20,488 bases of DNA, taken from IMG/VR virus record IMGVR_UViG_3300017756_000148, positions 1 to 20,488 of that record. The stretch is one strand, 5' to 3'. Below are positions 9,487 through 16,200 of the stretch, in pieces (positions within the stretch are counted from its first letter, which is position 1; each line of letters starts with the position of its first letter). This stretch comes from a virus. The translations under genes were made by a program, and so were the position numbers. Under the pieces are notes generated by a model that was not told the DNA's origin, did not search any database, and saw only the letters and a list, made by a program, of their open reading frames with translations.

Positions 9487-9489
9487 ATA
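9482..9489 (+). promoter_or_regulatory. Late promoter box for gp19
   Basis: Exact TATAAATA overlapping the gp18 stop codon. Predicted start is near 9495, just past the GGAG at 9491-9494, so a transcript from this promoter would have only ~11 bases before the gp19 ATG and would lack that Shine-Dalgarno; read-through mRNA would keep it. Confidence 0.75.
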
Positions 9490-9505
9490 AGGAGAAAGTA
9501 AGACA

Positions 9506-10033
9506 ATGGCAATACTAGGAGTAGATGATTTTAAATCGAAAATAAGAGGTGGTGGTGCGAGACCCAATCTCTTTAGGGCGACTGTTAACTTTCCTACCTA
9601 TGCAGCTGGAGATGTAGAACTTACATCTTTCATGTGTAAAGGTGCTCAACTACCTGCCTCTGTAATGACTGCAATTGATGTACCATTTAGAGGTCGTCAA
9701 TTAAGAGTTGCGGGAGACAGAACATTCGAGCCTTGGACAGTAACTATCATTAATGATACTGACTTCACTGTAAGAGACTCAATGGAAAGGTGGGCAAATG
9801 GTATCAATAACCACAAAGCAAACACTGGACTAACTAATCCTACAGATTATCAAGCAGATTTATTAGTTGAACAGTTAGATAGAGACGAGTCTGTAATAAA
9901 AACTTACAACTTTAGAGGTTGTTTTCCAATTAATATTGCAGCTATCGAGTTAAACTATGAGACTGTAGATACTATTGAAGAGTTTACTGTAGAGTTTGCA
10001 ATTCAGTACTGGGAGAGTAATTCGACAACATAG
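9506..10033 (+). CDS. gp19: Tail tube protein gp19
   Basis: 175 residues (T4 gp19: 163). MAILGVDDFKSKIRGGGARP followed by NLFRATVNFP, the CKGAQLPAS loop, VPFRGRQLRVAGDRTFEPW and the C-terminal ELNYETVDTIEEFTVEFAIQ are family hallmarks of the T4-like tube protein that stacks as hexamers inside the sheath. It follows gp18 after 19 bases and has its own late promoter. A GGAG lies 11 bases before the start. Confidence 0.95.
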   Translation: MAILGVDDFKSKIRGGGARPNLFRATVNFPTYAAGDVELTSFMCKGAQLPASVMTAIDVPFRGRQLRVAGDRTFEPWTVTIINDTDFTVRDSMERWANGINNHKANTGLTNPTDYQADLLVEQLDRDESVIKTYNFRGCFPINIAAIELNYETVDTIEEFTVEFAIQYWESNSTT

Positions 10034-10046
10034 TCTTTAGGACATA

Positions 10047-10054
10047 TATAAATA
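10047..10054 (+). promoter_or_regulatory. Late promoter box for gp20
   Basis: Exact TATAAATA in the gp19-gp20 gap; predicted start near 10060, leader ~44 bases. No clear Shine-Dalgarno is seen before the gp20 ATG. Confidence 0.75.
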
Positions 10055-10070
10055 AAGGTGTAAACCTTTA
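10053..10070 (+). other. Perfect hairpin with GTAA tetraloop
   Basis: TAAAGGT (10053-10059), loop GTAA, ACCTTTA (10064-10070): seven perfect pairs closed by a GNRA loop. It overlaps the late-promoter box, so it would form only in read-through RNA from gp19, not in RNA started at this promoter. No T-tract follows, so it is not a standard terminator; a role in RNA stability or processing is possible. Confidence 0.5.
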
Positions 10071-10103
10071 TAATGGGTGAATTGAATAGTATGGAAATAA
10101 TAT

Positions 10104-11627
10104 ATGGCAGAACAAGACAATAGTATCTTTAAACTTTTTGGTTTTGAACTTAAAAGAGCTGAAGAAAAACAAAAAGAAGAAAAGAAAAAGAAACTTCAAT
10201 CTATAGTTGCACCGACTGACCCAGACGGTGCTGGTTATATCACTGCGAGTGGTTCTCACTATGGTCAATTTCTTGACATGGACGGAACTCAAGCAAAAGA
10301 CAACCGTCAACTTATTCTTAAATATCGAGGAGTTGCAGTACACCCAGAAGTAGATGCAGCTATCGAAGATATTGTAAACGAAGGTTTTGTCAATGACGAA
10401 AACCAATCCCCCGTAGAATTAAATCTTGATAACGTAGAAGCACCAGACAATATCAAGAAAACTATGATAGAAGAGTTTGAAAAAGTTTGTCAGATGATGA
10501 AGATACAAGATTTAGGTTCTGATATTTTTAGGTCTTTCTATATTGACGGTAGAGTGTATCATCACCTAATCGTAAACGAAGAACAACCCAAACTAGGTAT
10601 TCAAGACATTAGAAACATTGATTCAACTAAAGTTAGAAAAGTTAAAAATATCAAGTACAAAAAAGATGAAGCAACTGGTGCAAAGGTTGTAGATAAAGTA
10701 GAAGAATTTTACATCTTCCAAGAAAAGAGTGGAAGTAATCAGGGGATTAAATTATCTCCAGACTCAGTATCATATGTCACGTCTGGACTGTTAGACCCTG
10801 CTAAAAAAACAGTACTATCGTACTTACATAAGGCATTAAAACCCATAAACCAGCTTCGAATGATGGAAGATTCACTGGTAATCTACCGTCTTGCAAGGGC
10901 TCCAGAGAGAAGAATATTTTATATTGACGTTGGTAATATGCCTCGTGGTAAATCAGAAGCATATATGAAAGACATCATGACTCGTTATCGAAACAAGTTA
11001 GTCTATGATGCAAATACTGGTGAATTAAAAGACGACAGAAAACACATGAGTATGTTAGAAGATTTTTGGTTGCCAAGAAGAGAAGGTGGTAGGGGTACTG
11101 AGATTACTACACTTCCTGGCGGAGAGAACTTAGGACAAATAGATGATATCGTCTATTTCCAAAAAAGATTATATCGTTCATTGAACGTACCTTTAAGTAG
11201 GTTGGAACAAGAAGCACAATTTAGTCTGGGTAGAAGTACTGAGATTAATCGTGATGAAGTTAAGTTCCAGAAGTTCATTGATAAAATACGAAAAAGATTT
11301 TCTAAGATGTTTGTTGACATATTAAGAAAACAACTACTCTTGAAAAGTATTATTACTGAACAAGATTGGGAGTCTTGGAAGAATGACATTACTGTTGATT
11401 TCTTACGAGACAATCACTTTGCAGAACTGAAAGATGCAGAAGTACTACAGAATAGACTGAATACTTTAGACCAGATTTCAAGTTATGTAGGTGAATATTT
11501 CTCACGTGAGTGGGTAATGAAAAATGTTATGATGATGTCTGATGAAGACATTAACCAAATGAAAGACCAAGTTGAAGGAGAAAATTCATCTGGAGATGAC
11601 TCCGAAGATGACGGTGATGACTTTTAA
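10104..11627 (+). CDS. gp20: Portal vertex protein gp20
   Basis: 507 residues (T4 gp20: 524). Diagnostic stretches are YRGVAVHPEVDAAIEDIVNE near 74-93, LRMMEDSLVIYRLARAPERR with FYIDVGNMPRG near 250-281, and LEDFWLPRREGGRGTEITTL with PGGENLGQIDDI near 317-346, a block highly conserved among marine T4-like portals. The C-terminus is acidic (SSGDDSEDDGDDF). The dodecameric portal nucleates head assembly and is the channel for gp17-driven packaging. The N-terminal ~30 residues are very Lys/Glu rich. A small basic protein gene follows after 14 bases. Confidence 0.96.
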   Translation: MAEQDNSIFKLFGFELKRAEEKQKEEKKKKLQSIVAPTDPDGAGYITASGSHYGQFLDMDGTQAKDNRQLILKYRGVAVHPEVDAAIEDIVNEGFVNDENQSPVELNLDNVEAPDNIKKTMIEEFEKVCQMMKIQDLGSDIFRSFYIDGRVYHHLIVNEEQPKLGIQDIRNIDSTKVRKVKNIKYKKDEATGAKVVDKVEEFYIFQEKSGSNQGIKLSPDSVSYVTSGLLDPAKKTVLSYLHKALKPINQLRMMEDSLVIYRLARAPERRIFYIDVGNMPRGKSEAYMKDIMTRYRNKLVYDANTGELKDDRKHMSMLEDFWLPRREGGRGTEITTLPGGENLGQIDDIVYFQKRLYRSLNVPLSRLEQEAQFSLGRSTEINRDEVKFQKFIDKIRKRFSKMFVDILRKQLLLKSIITEQDWESWKNDITVDFLRDNHFAELKDAEVLQNRLNTLDQISSYVGEYFSREWVMKNVMMMSDEDINQMKDQVEGENSSGDDSEDDGDDF

Positions 11628-11641
11628 TTATAGGAGAAATT

Positions 11642-11803
11642 ATGTTTGAAGAAATATATAAATGGTTTATGGAACTTTTTAGTGTAAAGGAAGAAGAAAA
11701 ACCCGCACCTAAAAAGAAACCAGTTGCAAAGAAAACTGCGACTAAGAAAAAACCAGTTGCAAAGAAAACTGCGACTAAAAAGAAAACAACTGCAAAGAAG
11801 TAG
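11642..11803 (+). CDS. Small Lys-rich repeat protein in the head-core gene position
   Basis: 53 residues. The start is well supported: ATG with an AGGAG five bases upstream, in the short gap after the portal. The N-terminal 20 residues (MFEEIYKWFMELFSVKEEEK) could form an amphipathic helix with aromatic face. The rest is disordered, strongly basic, and contains an 11-residue unit PVAKKTATKKK twice plus a partial third (TTAKK), resembling histone H1-like or other nucleic-acid-binding tails. T4 has the acidic core protein gp67 at this place, so this is not an obvious orthologue. It may be an internal head or core protein that contacts DNA or acidic scaffold, but this is inference from composition and position. 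Confidence 0.72.
   Translation: MFEEIYKWFMELFSVKEEEKPAPKKKPVAKKTATKKKPVAKKTATKKKTTAKK
11718..11778 (+). repeat. 33-bp tandem repeat
   Basis: A 28-base segment (11718-11745) recurs identically at 11751-11778, period 33 bases (11 codons). Identity at synonymous sites points to recent duplication by slippage or unequal recombination inside the Lys-rich gene. Confidence 0.85.
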
Positions 11804-11812
11804 GTAATAAAC

Positions 11813-12214
11813 ATGGAAGAAATAGAAGACTTTGAATTAGAACAAGAAGTTGACGGTGAATTTCCTGAAACTCAAGAAGTTGAATATCATGACCAAGACG
11901 ATTTACCGTCTGCGGTTGATGATGCAGCTGACGTGATGTCTGAATATGACCCACAAGACGAACTACCTTTAGGTATGGAAAACGATGAAGAACCCGTAAG
12001 GGACTTAGTTGACCAAATAACTGGAGATGATTTAGTTAGTGCAGAAGGTTCATTCACATCTATTATCGCAGATAAGATAAGAGATGCATTGGATAATAAG
12101 AAGGTTGAGATTTCAAACTCTGTATACAATGGTATAGATGCGTCTGAGACCGAAATAGAGGACGCTGGAGACCTTATTTCAGACGAAATGACTGATAGTA
12201 TGGAAGAAAACTAG
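11813..12214 (+). CDS. Acidic head-core-region protein, gp67-like by position
   Basis: 133 residues, strongly acidic through residues 1-75 (many Asp/Glu, few basic residues), then a helical segment SFTSIIADKIRDALDNKKVE near 81-100 and an acidic C-terminus. Such an amphipathic 'I..KI.DALD.KK.EI' helix resembles elements I associate with prohead-core proteins, and its location between portal gp20 and protease gp21 matches T4 genes 67/68. T4 gp67 is also short and acidic. No confident sequence match can be made, so the core role is inferred. It begins nine bases after the basic repeat protein; the pair has opposite charge and might interact. Confidence 0.7.
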   Translation: MEEIEDFELEQEVDGEFPETQEVEYHDQDDLPSAVDDAADVMSEYDPQDELPLGMENDEEPVRDLVDQITGDDLVSAEGSFTSIIADKIRDALDNKKVEISNSVYNGIDASETEIEDAGDLISDEMTDSMEEN

Positions 12215-12232
12215 TATCAAAATCTTCTTTTG

Positions 12233-12240
12233 TATAAATA
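12233..12240 (+). promoter_or_regulatory. Late promoter box for gp68-like/gp21/gp22/gp23
   Basis: Exact TATAAATA in the 45-base gap; predicted start near 12246, ~14 bases before the next ATG. It is the last exact late box before the end of gp23, so it probably drives the core, protease, scaffold and capsid genes together. Confidence 0.78.
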
Positions 12241-12259
12241 ATAGTTATATAAAAAAGAT

Positions 12260-12466
12260 ATGAAAAGTTTTCTTCAAATAAGGGAGGCAACTTCCAACGG
12301 AAAGGTAGTCTTCAAGAAGAAGATTAACCGTGTCGATGTGGTAATCTACAAGGAAACTGGTAGATTGCCTTTTGTCGCATATGTAGACGGTGACAAACTC
12401 GATGCGTTTAGAAATCAGAAAGACGCAGAATTAGCTGCAAAGGAAACTATTAAAGCACTAACATGA
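12260..12466 (+). CDS. Putative prohead core protein, gp68-like
   Basis: 68 residues. The pattern MKSFLQIREA...KVVFKKKINRVDVVIYKE...FVAYVDGDKLDAFRNQKDAE resembles short proteins found just upstream of gp21 in marine T4-like phages and annotated as gp68-like, though T4 gp68 is longer (141 residues). Predicted fold is a small alpha/beta unit. The stop overlaps the gp21 start (ATGA), showing coupled translation with the protease. A role as minor scaffold component is inferred from position, not from a recognised motif. Confidence 0.65.
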   Translation: MKSFLQIREATSNGKVVFKKKINRVDVVIYKETGRLPFVAYVDGDKLDAFRNQKDAELAAKETIKALT

Positions 12467-13122
12467 AATTAATAACAGAATATAATCAAAGTAATTTAGA
12501 ATGTTTAGTTGAAGCGAAAGAGAATGGTGAAAAAGATTACACCATTCAAGGTATCTTTGCACAAACAAATAGAAAGAACAGAAATGGTCGTATATATCCA
12601 AAGGCTACAATGGAACAAGCCGTTGATAAGTACGACAAAGAACAAATTCAAACTAAGAGGGCAGTTGGAGAGTTAAACCACCCAGAAGGGCCGACTGTAA
12701 ACTTAGATAAGGTTTCACACTTAATCACCGAACTTAAATTTAAGGGAGATGATATAGTAGGAAAGGCACGAATACTTGATACCCCGAATGGTAAGATTGT
12801 AAAAGGTCTACTTGACGGTGGAGTTCAATTAGGTGTGTCAACTCGTGGTATGGGTAGTCTTGCGAATAAAGGTGGCGCTATGGAAGTCGGTAAAGACTTT
12901 ATTCTTAGTACGGTTGATATCGTACAAGACCCTTCCGCACCGTCAGCATTTGTTAATGGTATAATGGAAGGTGTAGATTGGGTCTGGAATAACGGCATCT
13001 TAACAGCGCAAGAAGTTGAAAAAATAGAGACAGAAATTAAAACTGCTCCAAAGAAGTTTGCTTATGAGACTTCGGTAAGAGAGTTTAAAAATTTCCTCTC
13101 GTTAATTAAATCTAGAATGTAA
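12463..13122 (+). CDS. gp21: Prohead core protease gp21
   Basis: 219 residues (T4 gp21: 212), serine protease of the phage prohead (S78-like) class. Candidate triad: His73 in AVGELNHPEGP, Ser126 in LGVSTRGMGS and Asp156 in DIVQDPSAP. NRNGRIYPK near 39-47 is another family signature. It degrades scaffold and trims the capsid protein after [L/I]-x-E sites; gp23 in this window has such a site (LFE then AAPA, residues 54-60). Start overlaps the preceding gene by ATGA. The C-terminus is basic and may be a self-processed tail. Confidence 0.95.
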   Translation: MKLITEYNQSNLECLVEAKENGEKDYTIQGIFAQTNRKNRNGRIYPKATMEQAVDKYDKEQIQTKRAVGELNHPEGPTVNLDKVSHLITELKFKGDDIVGKARILDTPNGKIVKGLLDGGVQLGVSTRGMGSLANKGGAMEVGKDFILSTVDIVQDPSAPSAFVNGIMEGVDWVWNNGILTAQEVEKIETEIKTAPKKFAYETSVREFKNFLSLIKSRM

Positions 13123-13134
13123 TAGGAGACGATT

Positions 13135-14247
13135 ATGTCAGAAACTAGAAATGACGAGTCTTCTACTGATGAAGTAATTAACGACATCGTGGAAGAAACT
13201 CTCGAAGAAGCACAAGAGCCAAAAGCAAAAGGTAATGCAAGTGACGAAAGTCCAGTGTCAGAACCTGAAGCTATTGCAAGTGTTGATAAAGCTGCTTCCG
13301 ACTCTCCTGATAATTCTGCAAAAAACAAAGCATCAATTGCACCAAAAACTAAAGCTGGTATGATTAATGCAATGGTAAATGCTACTATGGACTATGGTCA
13401 AAAACACAATAAAGACGATGTCGAGAAAGCATATGTTGCGGCGATGAAAGTCATGAATGGTGATGAACCTGAAATGAAAAAAGAGTCGTATGAAGCAGAA
13501 GAGTCAGTAGATGCAGTTGATACTGCAAAAGCAGAACTTGACACTCTTGTCAATAACGAAGCAACTCTTTCCGAAGAGTTCAAAGAAAAGACTGCAGTTA
13601 TCTTTGAAGCCGCAGTTAAAACTAAACTATCAGAGGAAATTGATAGATTAGAAACTCAATACAAAGAAGAATTAGCAGAAGAAGTATCTTCTACTAAATC
13701 TGAATTGGTTGAGAAAGTAGACAGCTACCTTAACTATGTAGTTGAAAACTGGATTAAGGAAAATGAAATCGCAATCGAGAACGGTCTTAGGACTGAAATC
13801 GCTGAAGGTTTCATGGACAAATTGAAAGACTTATTTACTGAGTCTTACATTCAAGTCCCTGAGTCCAAAGTAGACCTAGTTGATGAACTTGCTGAACAAG
13901 TAGAAGAGTTAGAAACTAAACTTAACGAAACTACTCAGAAAGTTATCGACCAATCGGGTGAAATCGAAGAAATGACAAAAGACCGCATAATCAACGAGTC
14001 TGCGTCAGACCTAGCGGACACTCAAGTCGAGAAGTTAAAATCTTTAGTAAATGACTTAGACTTTGAAAACGAAGAAAAATTCAAAGAAAAAGTTGACACT
14101 ATTAAAGAAGCTCACTTCTCACAAGAAACTGGTAGTAGTGACGAAAGTGCTATGATTGAAGAAGACGGACATGACGAAGTCATGGAAACTTCTCCTAACA
14201 TGGAACGATACGTTTCTACATTAAAGAAAACCGCACCAAAGAATTAA
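13135..14247 (+). CDS. gp22: Prohead scaffold protein gp22
   Basis: 370 residues (T4 gp22: 269), very acidic and rich in Glu, Lys, Ala and Ser with long heptad-like stretches near 120-290, as expected for the coiled-coil internal scaffold. The block KTKAGMINAMVNATMDYGQK near 73-92 and the end MERYVSTLKK resemble T4-like gp22. It begins 12 bases after gp21 with AGGAG at 13124-13128 and precedes gp23. The extra length is mainly a low-complexity N-terminal region. Several L/I-x-E sites are potential gp21 cuts. Confidence 0.9.
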   Translation: MSETRNDESSTDEVINDIVEETLEEAQEPKAKGNASDESPVSEPEAIASVDKAASDSPDNSAKNKASIAPKTKAGMINAMVNATMDYGQKHNKDDVEKAYVAAMKVMNGDEPEMKKESYEAEESVDAVDTAKAELDTLVNNEATLSEEFKEKTAVIFEAAVKTKLSEEIDRLETQYKEELAEEVSSTKSELVEKVDSYLNYVVENWIKENEIAIENGLRTEIAEGFMDKLKDLFTESYIQVPESKVDLVDELAEQVEELETKLNETTQKVIDQSGEIEEMTKDRIINESASDLADTQVEKLKSLVNDLDFENEEKFKEKVDTIKEAHFSQETGSSDESAMIEEDGHDEVMETSPNMERYVSTLKKTAPKN

Positions 14248-14276
14248 TCTTTGATGCATAACATAGGAAAAATAAA

Positions 14277-15584
14277 ATGGAACAACCAAATTATTCTTCA
14301 CTGATTGAAAAATGGTCACCAGTATTAGACGAAGAGTCTGCTGGTGAAATTAAAGACAATCACAGGCGTTCCGTGACTGCAGCCCTTTTGGAAAACCAAG
14401 AGAAAGCAATCTCAGAACAAAACGCACAAGGTATGTTATTCGAAGCCGCACCTGCTAACAATGTTTCAAGTGTATCGAATTTCGACCCAGTGTTAATTTC
14501 TTTAGTTAGAAGAGCTATGCCTAACTTGATTGCATACGATGTATGTGGTGTGCAACCAATGAATGGCCCAACTGGATTAATCTTTGCGATGAAAGCAAGA
14601 TATCAAGGTGGTTCAACTTCTAACAGAGAAGCATTATTTAACGAAGCAGAAACTAGATTTTCTGGTGACTCTTCTGGTACTCATGACTCTGACAACGCTT
14701 CAGGTTATAACGGTATTGACTCAGACGGTGACAGATTAACTTCTTTAGCCGCTACTGGTATGCCGACTGTTGACGCAGAAGAGTTAGGTGCAACTACTGG
14801 TAGTACTTTCAATGAAATGAGTTTCACAATTGAGAAATCAACTGTGACTGCAGTTTCAAGAGCTCTTAAAGCTGAGTACTCACTAGAACTTGCTCAAGAC
14901 CTTAAAGCAATTCACGGTTTAGATGCTGAGACTGAATTAGCTAATATCCTTTCTACTGAAATCCTTGCGGAAATCAACAGAGAAGTTATTAGAACTATTA
15001 ACTCTCAAGCGAAAGACGGTGCTCAACAAGCTAACGTAACTGTAAATGGTGTGTTTAACATGTCATCTGATGCAGACGGACGTTGGAGTGCTGAGAAGTT
15101 CAAAGGTTTAGGTGTACAGATAGACAGAGAATGTAACCAAATCGCTAAAGACTCAAGAAGAGGAAAAGGAAATATCCTAATCTGTTCTTCTGACGTTGCA
15201 ACTGCACTTGCAGCTGCTGGTACTTTGGATTACTCTCCAGGCATATCTAACAACTTAAATGTTGACGATACTGGTAATACTTTTGCTGGTCTTCTTAACG
15301 GAAGAATTAAAGTATACATCGACCCTTACGCAAACACTGACTACTGTACAGTAGGTTATAAAGGTACTAACCCTTATGACGCTGGTGTTTTCTACTGCCC
15401 ATATGTACCTTTACAAATGGTTAAAGCAGTTGGGGAAGATACTTTCCAACCTAGAATTGGTTTTAAAACAAGATACGGAATGGCGTCAAACCCATTTGTA
15501 GGTTCAACACCTGCTAACGGTCTTGCTTCAGTGAAAACTAACTTCTACTACAGAATATTTAAAGTGACTAACATTTTAACATAA
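14277..15584 (+). CDS. gp23: Major capsid protein gp23
   Basis: 435 residues; T4 gp23 is 521, marine relatives are shorter. Signature stretch LVRRAMPNLIAYDVCGVQPM near 76-95 followed by NGPTGLIFAMKARYQ, then FNEMSFTIEKSTVTAVSRAL and LKAEYSLELAQDLKAIHGLD. The N-terminal ~56 residues form the propeptide, likely removed by gp21 after LFE56. An AGG at 14265-14267 is the only Shine-Dalgarno candidate. No late box lies immediately upstream. The gene ends 19 bases before a strong terminator. Confidence 0.97.
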   Translation: MEQPNYSSLIEKWSPVLDEESAGEIKDNHRRSVTAALLENQEKAISEQNAQGMLFEAAPANNVSSVSNFDPVLISLVRRAMPNLIAYDVCGVQPMNGPTGLIFAMKARYQGGSTSNREALFNEAETRFSGDSSGTHDSDNASGYNGIDSDGDRLTSLAATGMPTVDAEELGATTGSTFNEMSFTIEKSTVTAVSRALKAEYSLELAQDLKAIHGLDAETELANILSTEILAEINREVIRTINSQAKDGAQQANVTVNGVFNMSSDADGRWSAEKFKGLGVQIDRECNQIAKDSRRGKGNILICSSDVATALAAAGTLDYSPGISNNLNVDDTGNTFAGLLNGRIKVYIDPYANTDYCTVGYKGTNPYDAGVFYCPYVPLQMVKAVGEDTFQPRIGFKTRYGMASNPFVGSTPANGLASVKTNFYYRIFKVTNILT

Positions 15585-15603
15585 TCTGTTTAGGTCAAAG
15601 ACC

Positions 15604-15636
15604 AAAAAGGGGAGAACTTCGGTTCTCCCTTTTTTT
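15604..15636 (+). terminator. Intrinsic terminator after gp23
   Basis: GGGAGAAC (15610-15617), TTCG loop, GTTCTCCC (15622-15629), then T7. An A-run before the stem makes it potentially bidirectional. The very stable UUCG loop and eight perfect pairs make this the strongest terminator in the window. Confidence 0.93.
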
Positions 15637-15657
15637 ATATTATTTTGAAAATAAGTG

Positions 15658-15686
15658 TTGACATTTCTTGTTCCACCATGTATAAT
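15658..15686 (+). promoter_or_regulatory. Perfect sigma70-type promoter
   Basis: TTGACA at 15658-15663, 17-base spacer, TATAAT at 15681-15686. Predicted start near 15693. It points into the non-coding RNA and tRNA region, so host-polymerase (early) expression is expected. Confidence 0.88.
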
Positions 15687-15692
15687 ACTTGT

Positions 15693-15820
15693 ATTAAGAA
15701 TGAGAAAGAGAGGTCAAGTTCAGAATAAAGTAACGGCGTAAAGTCAAAGGTCGATAGACACTCACCCCACCACTCGTAGATATTGAAAGTTCGCAACTTT
15801 CCGAGGTGGTGGGTTTTCTT
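15693..15820 (+). ncRNA. Candidate ~128-nt phage small RNA
   Basis: Bounded by a perfect sigma70 promoter and a terminator-like structure. No ORF longer than 13 codons begins near its 5' end. The 3' half folds into a long hairpin: CCCACCAC (15766-15773) pairs with GTGGTGGG (15806-15813), three further pairs with a bulged G, and an inner stem GAAAGTT/AACTTTC (15785-15791 with 15795-15801), followed by TTTTCTT. The 5' ~65 bases are less structured and could be a target-pairing region. I do not recognise a known RNA family. It ends exactly where the tRNA late-promoter box begins. Confidence 0.6.
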
Positions 15821-15827
15821 ATAAATA
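15820..15827 (+). promoter_or_regulatory. Late promoter box for tRNA-Asp
   Basis: Exact TATAAATA whose first base is the last T of the preceding U-tract. Five bases (CATGT) separate it from base 1 of the tRNA, so the predicted start is the mature tRNA 5' end. Confidence 0.7.
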
Positions 15828-15832
15828 CATGT

Positions 15833-15906
15833 GGTCTCTTAGTTTAATGGTAGAACACGACACTGTCGATGTTGTAGTAGGGGTTCGATTCCCCTAGAGA
15901 CCGCCA
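15833..15906 (+). tRNA. tRNA-Asp (anticodon GUC)
   Basis: Full cloverleaf of 74 bases including encoded CCA: acceptor GGTCTCT/AGAGACC, D stem GTTT/GAAC with GG in the loop, anticodon stem CGACA/TGTTG with loop CTGTCGA (GTC at 15865-15867), four-base variable region, T stem AGGGG/CCCCT with loop TTCGATT. Discriminator G is correct for tRNA-Asp. It can be reached by the upstream sigma70 promoter through read-through and by its own late box. Confidence 0.95.
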
Positions 15907-16165
15907 GAATTCACAAGTAGAGAAGAGTCGTAGTTGGTTGGTTGTTGTGAGACTCAGAAAAGATGTTCTAGTTGTTAAAGTCAATTAAGACGTGACATAT
16001 GGTAGTGAGACTAGAATTAACATCGAACAATGATTGCAAAGAAATTCTTATGTAGTTGGGTTGGGATTTGCAGTAAAACGATACTTGTTATGGTGGAAGG
16101 CCGAAACCACCTAGATAAAAAATAGAGTGTAAGAAATCGGGTAATCCCCGAGACATTGAACTACT
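15907..16165 (+). other. Non-coding stretch between tRNA-Asp and iscU, possibly structured RNA
   Basis: No convincing gene. Inverted pairs include GAGTC/GACTC flanking a T/G-rich loop (about 15925-15955), TTCTAGT (15966-15972) with ACTAGAA (16010-16016), TGCAAA (16035-16040) with TTTGCA (16067-16072), GGTGG (16092-16096) with CCACC (16107-16111) and TCGGG (16137-16141) with CCCGA (16147-16151). The series fits a folded RNA co-transcribed with the tRNA, but AT-rich DNA gives some pairs by chance. Confidence 0.4.
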
Positions 16166-16188
16166 GTGCAATCAACTGCACGATTTTT
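16166..16188 (+). terminator. Weak terminator-like hairpin before iscU
   Basis: GTGCA (16166-16170), six-base loop, TGCAC (16177-16181), then GA and T5. The last T is the first base of the iscU late box. The stem is short, so read-through is likely. Confidence 0.45.
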
Positions 16189-16195
16189 ATAAATA
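16188..16195 (+). promoter_or_regulatory. Late promoter box for the iscU operon
   Basis: Exact TATAAATA, five bases (GTAGT) before the iscU ATG; the predicted transcript starts on the ATG. No Shine-Dalgarno lies upstream even on read-through RNA. Confidence 0.8.
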
Positions 16196-16200
16196 GTAGT

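Noticed and set aside
8832-9512. 226-codon minus-strand ORF opposite gp18
   Set aside because: Antisense to a confidently assigned sheath gene, with no promoter or ribosome site.
11656-11663. TATAAATG inside the Lys-rich gene as a late promoter, and a similar one near 5319
   Set aside because: One mismatch at the last position and located inside coding sequence; every exact box in the window lies upstream of a gene.
16030-16125. 31-codon ORF (MIAKKFLCSW...) between tRNA and iscU
   Set aside because: No ribosome site, no promoter at a suitable distance, no recognisable composition; it overlaps hairpin elements. It remains possible but unsupported.
15907-16188. A second tRNA or tmRNA in the non-coding stretch
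   Set aside because: No T-arm consensus, no cloverleaf and no CCA-terminated acceptor stem could be found.
16156-16200. In-frame ATG 15 codons upstream of iscU (MNYCAINC...)
   Set aside because: It would run through a terminator-like hairpin and the exact late promoter box, while the family N-terminus MAYS starts at 16201.
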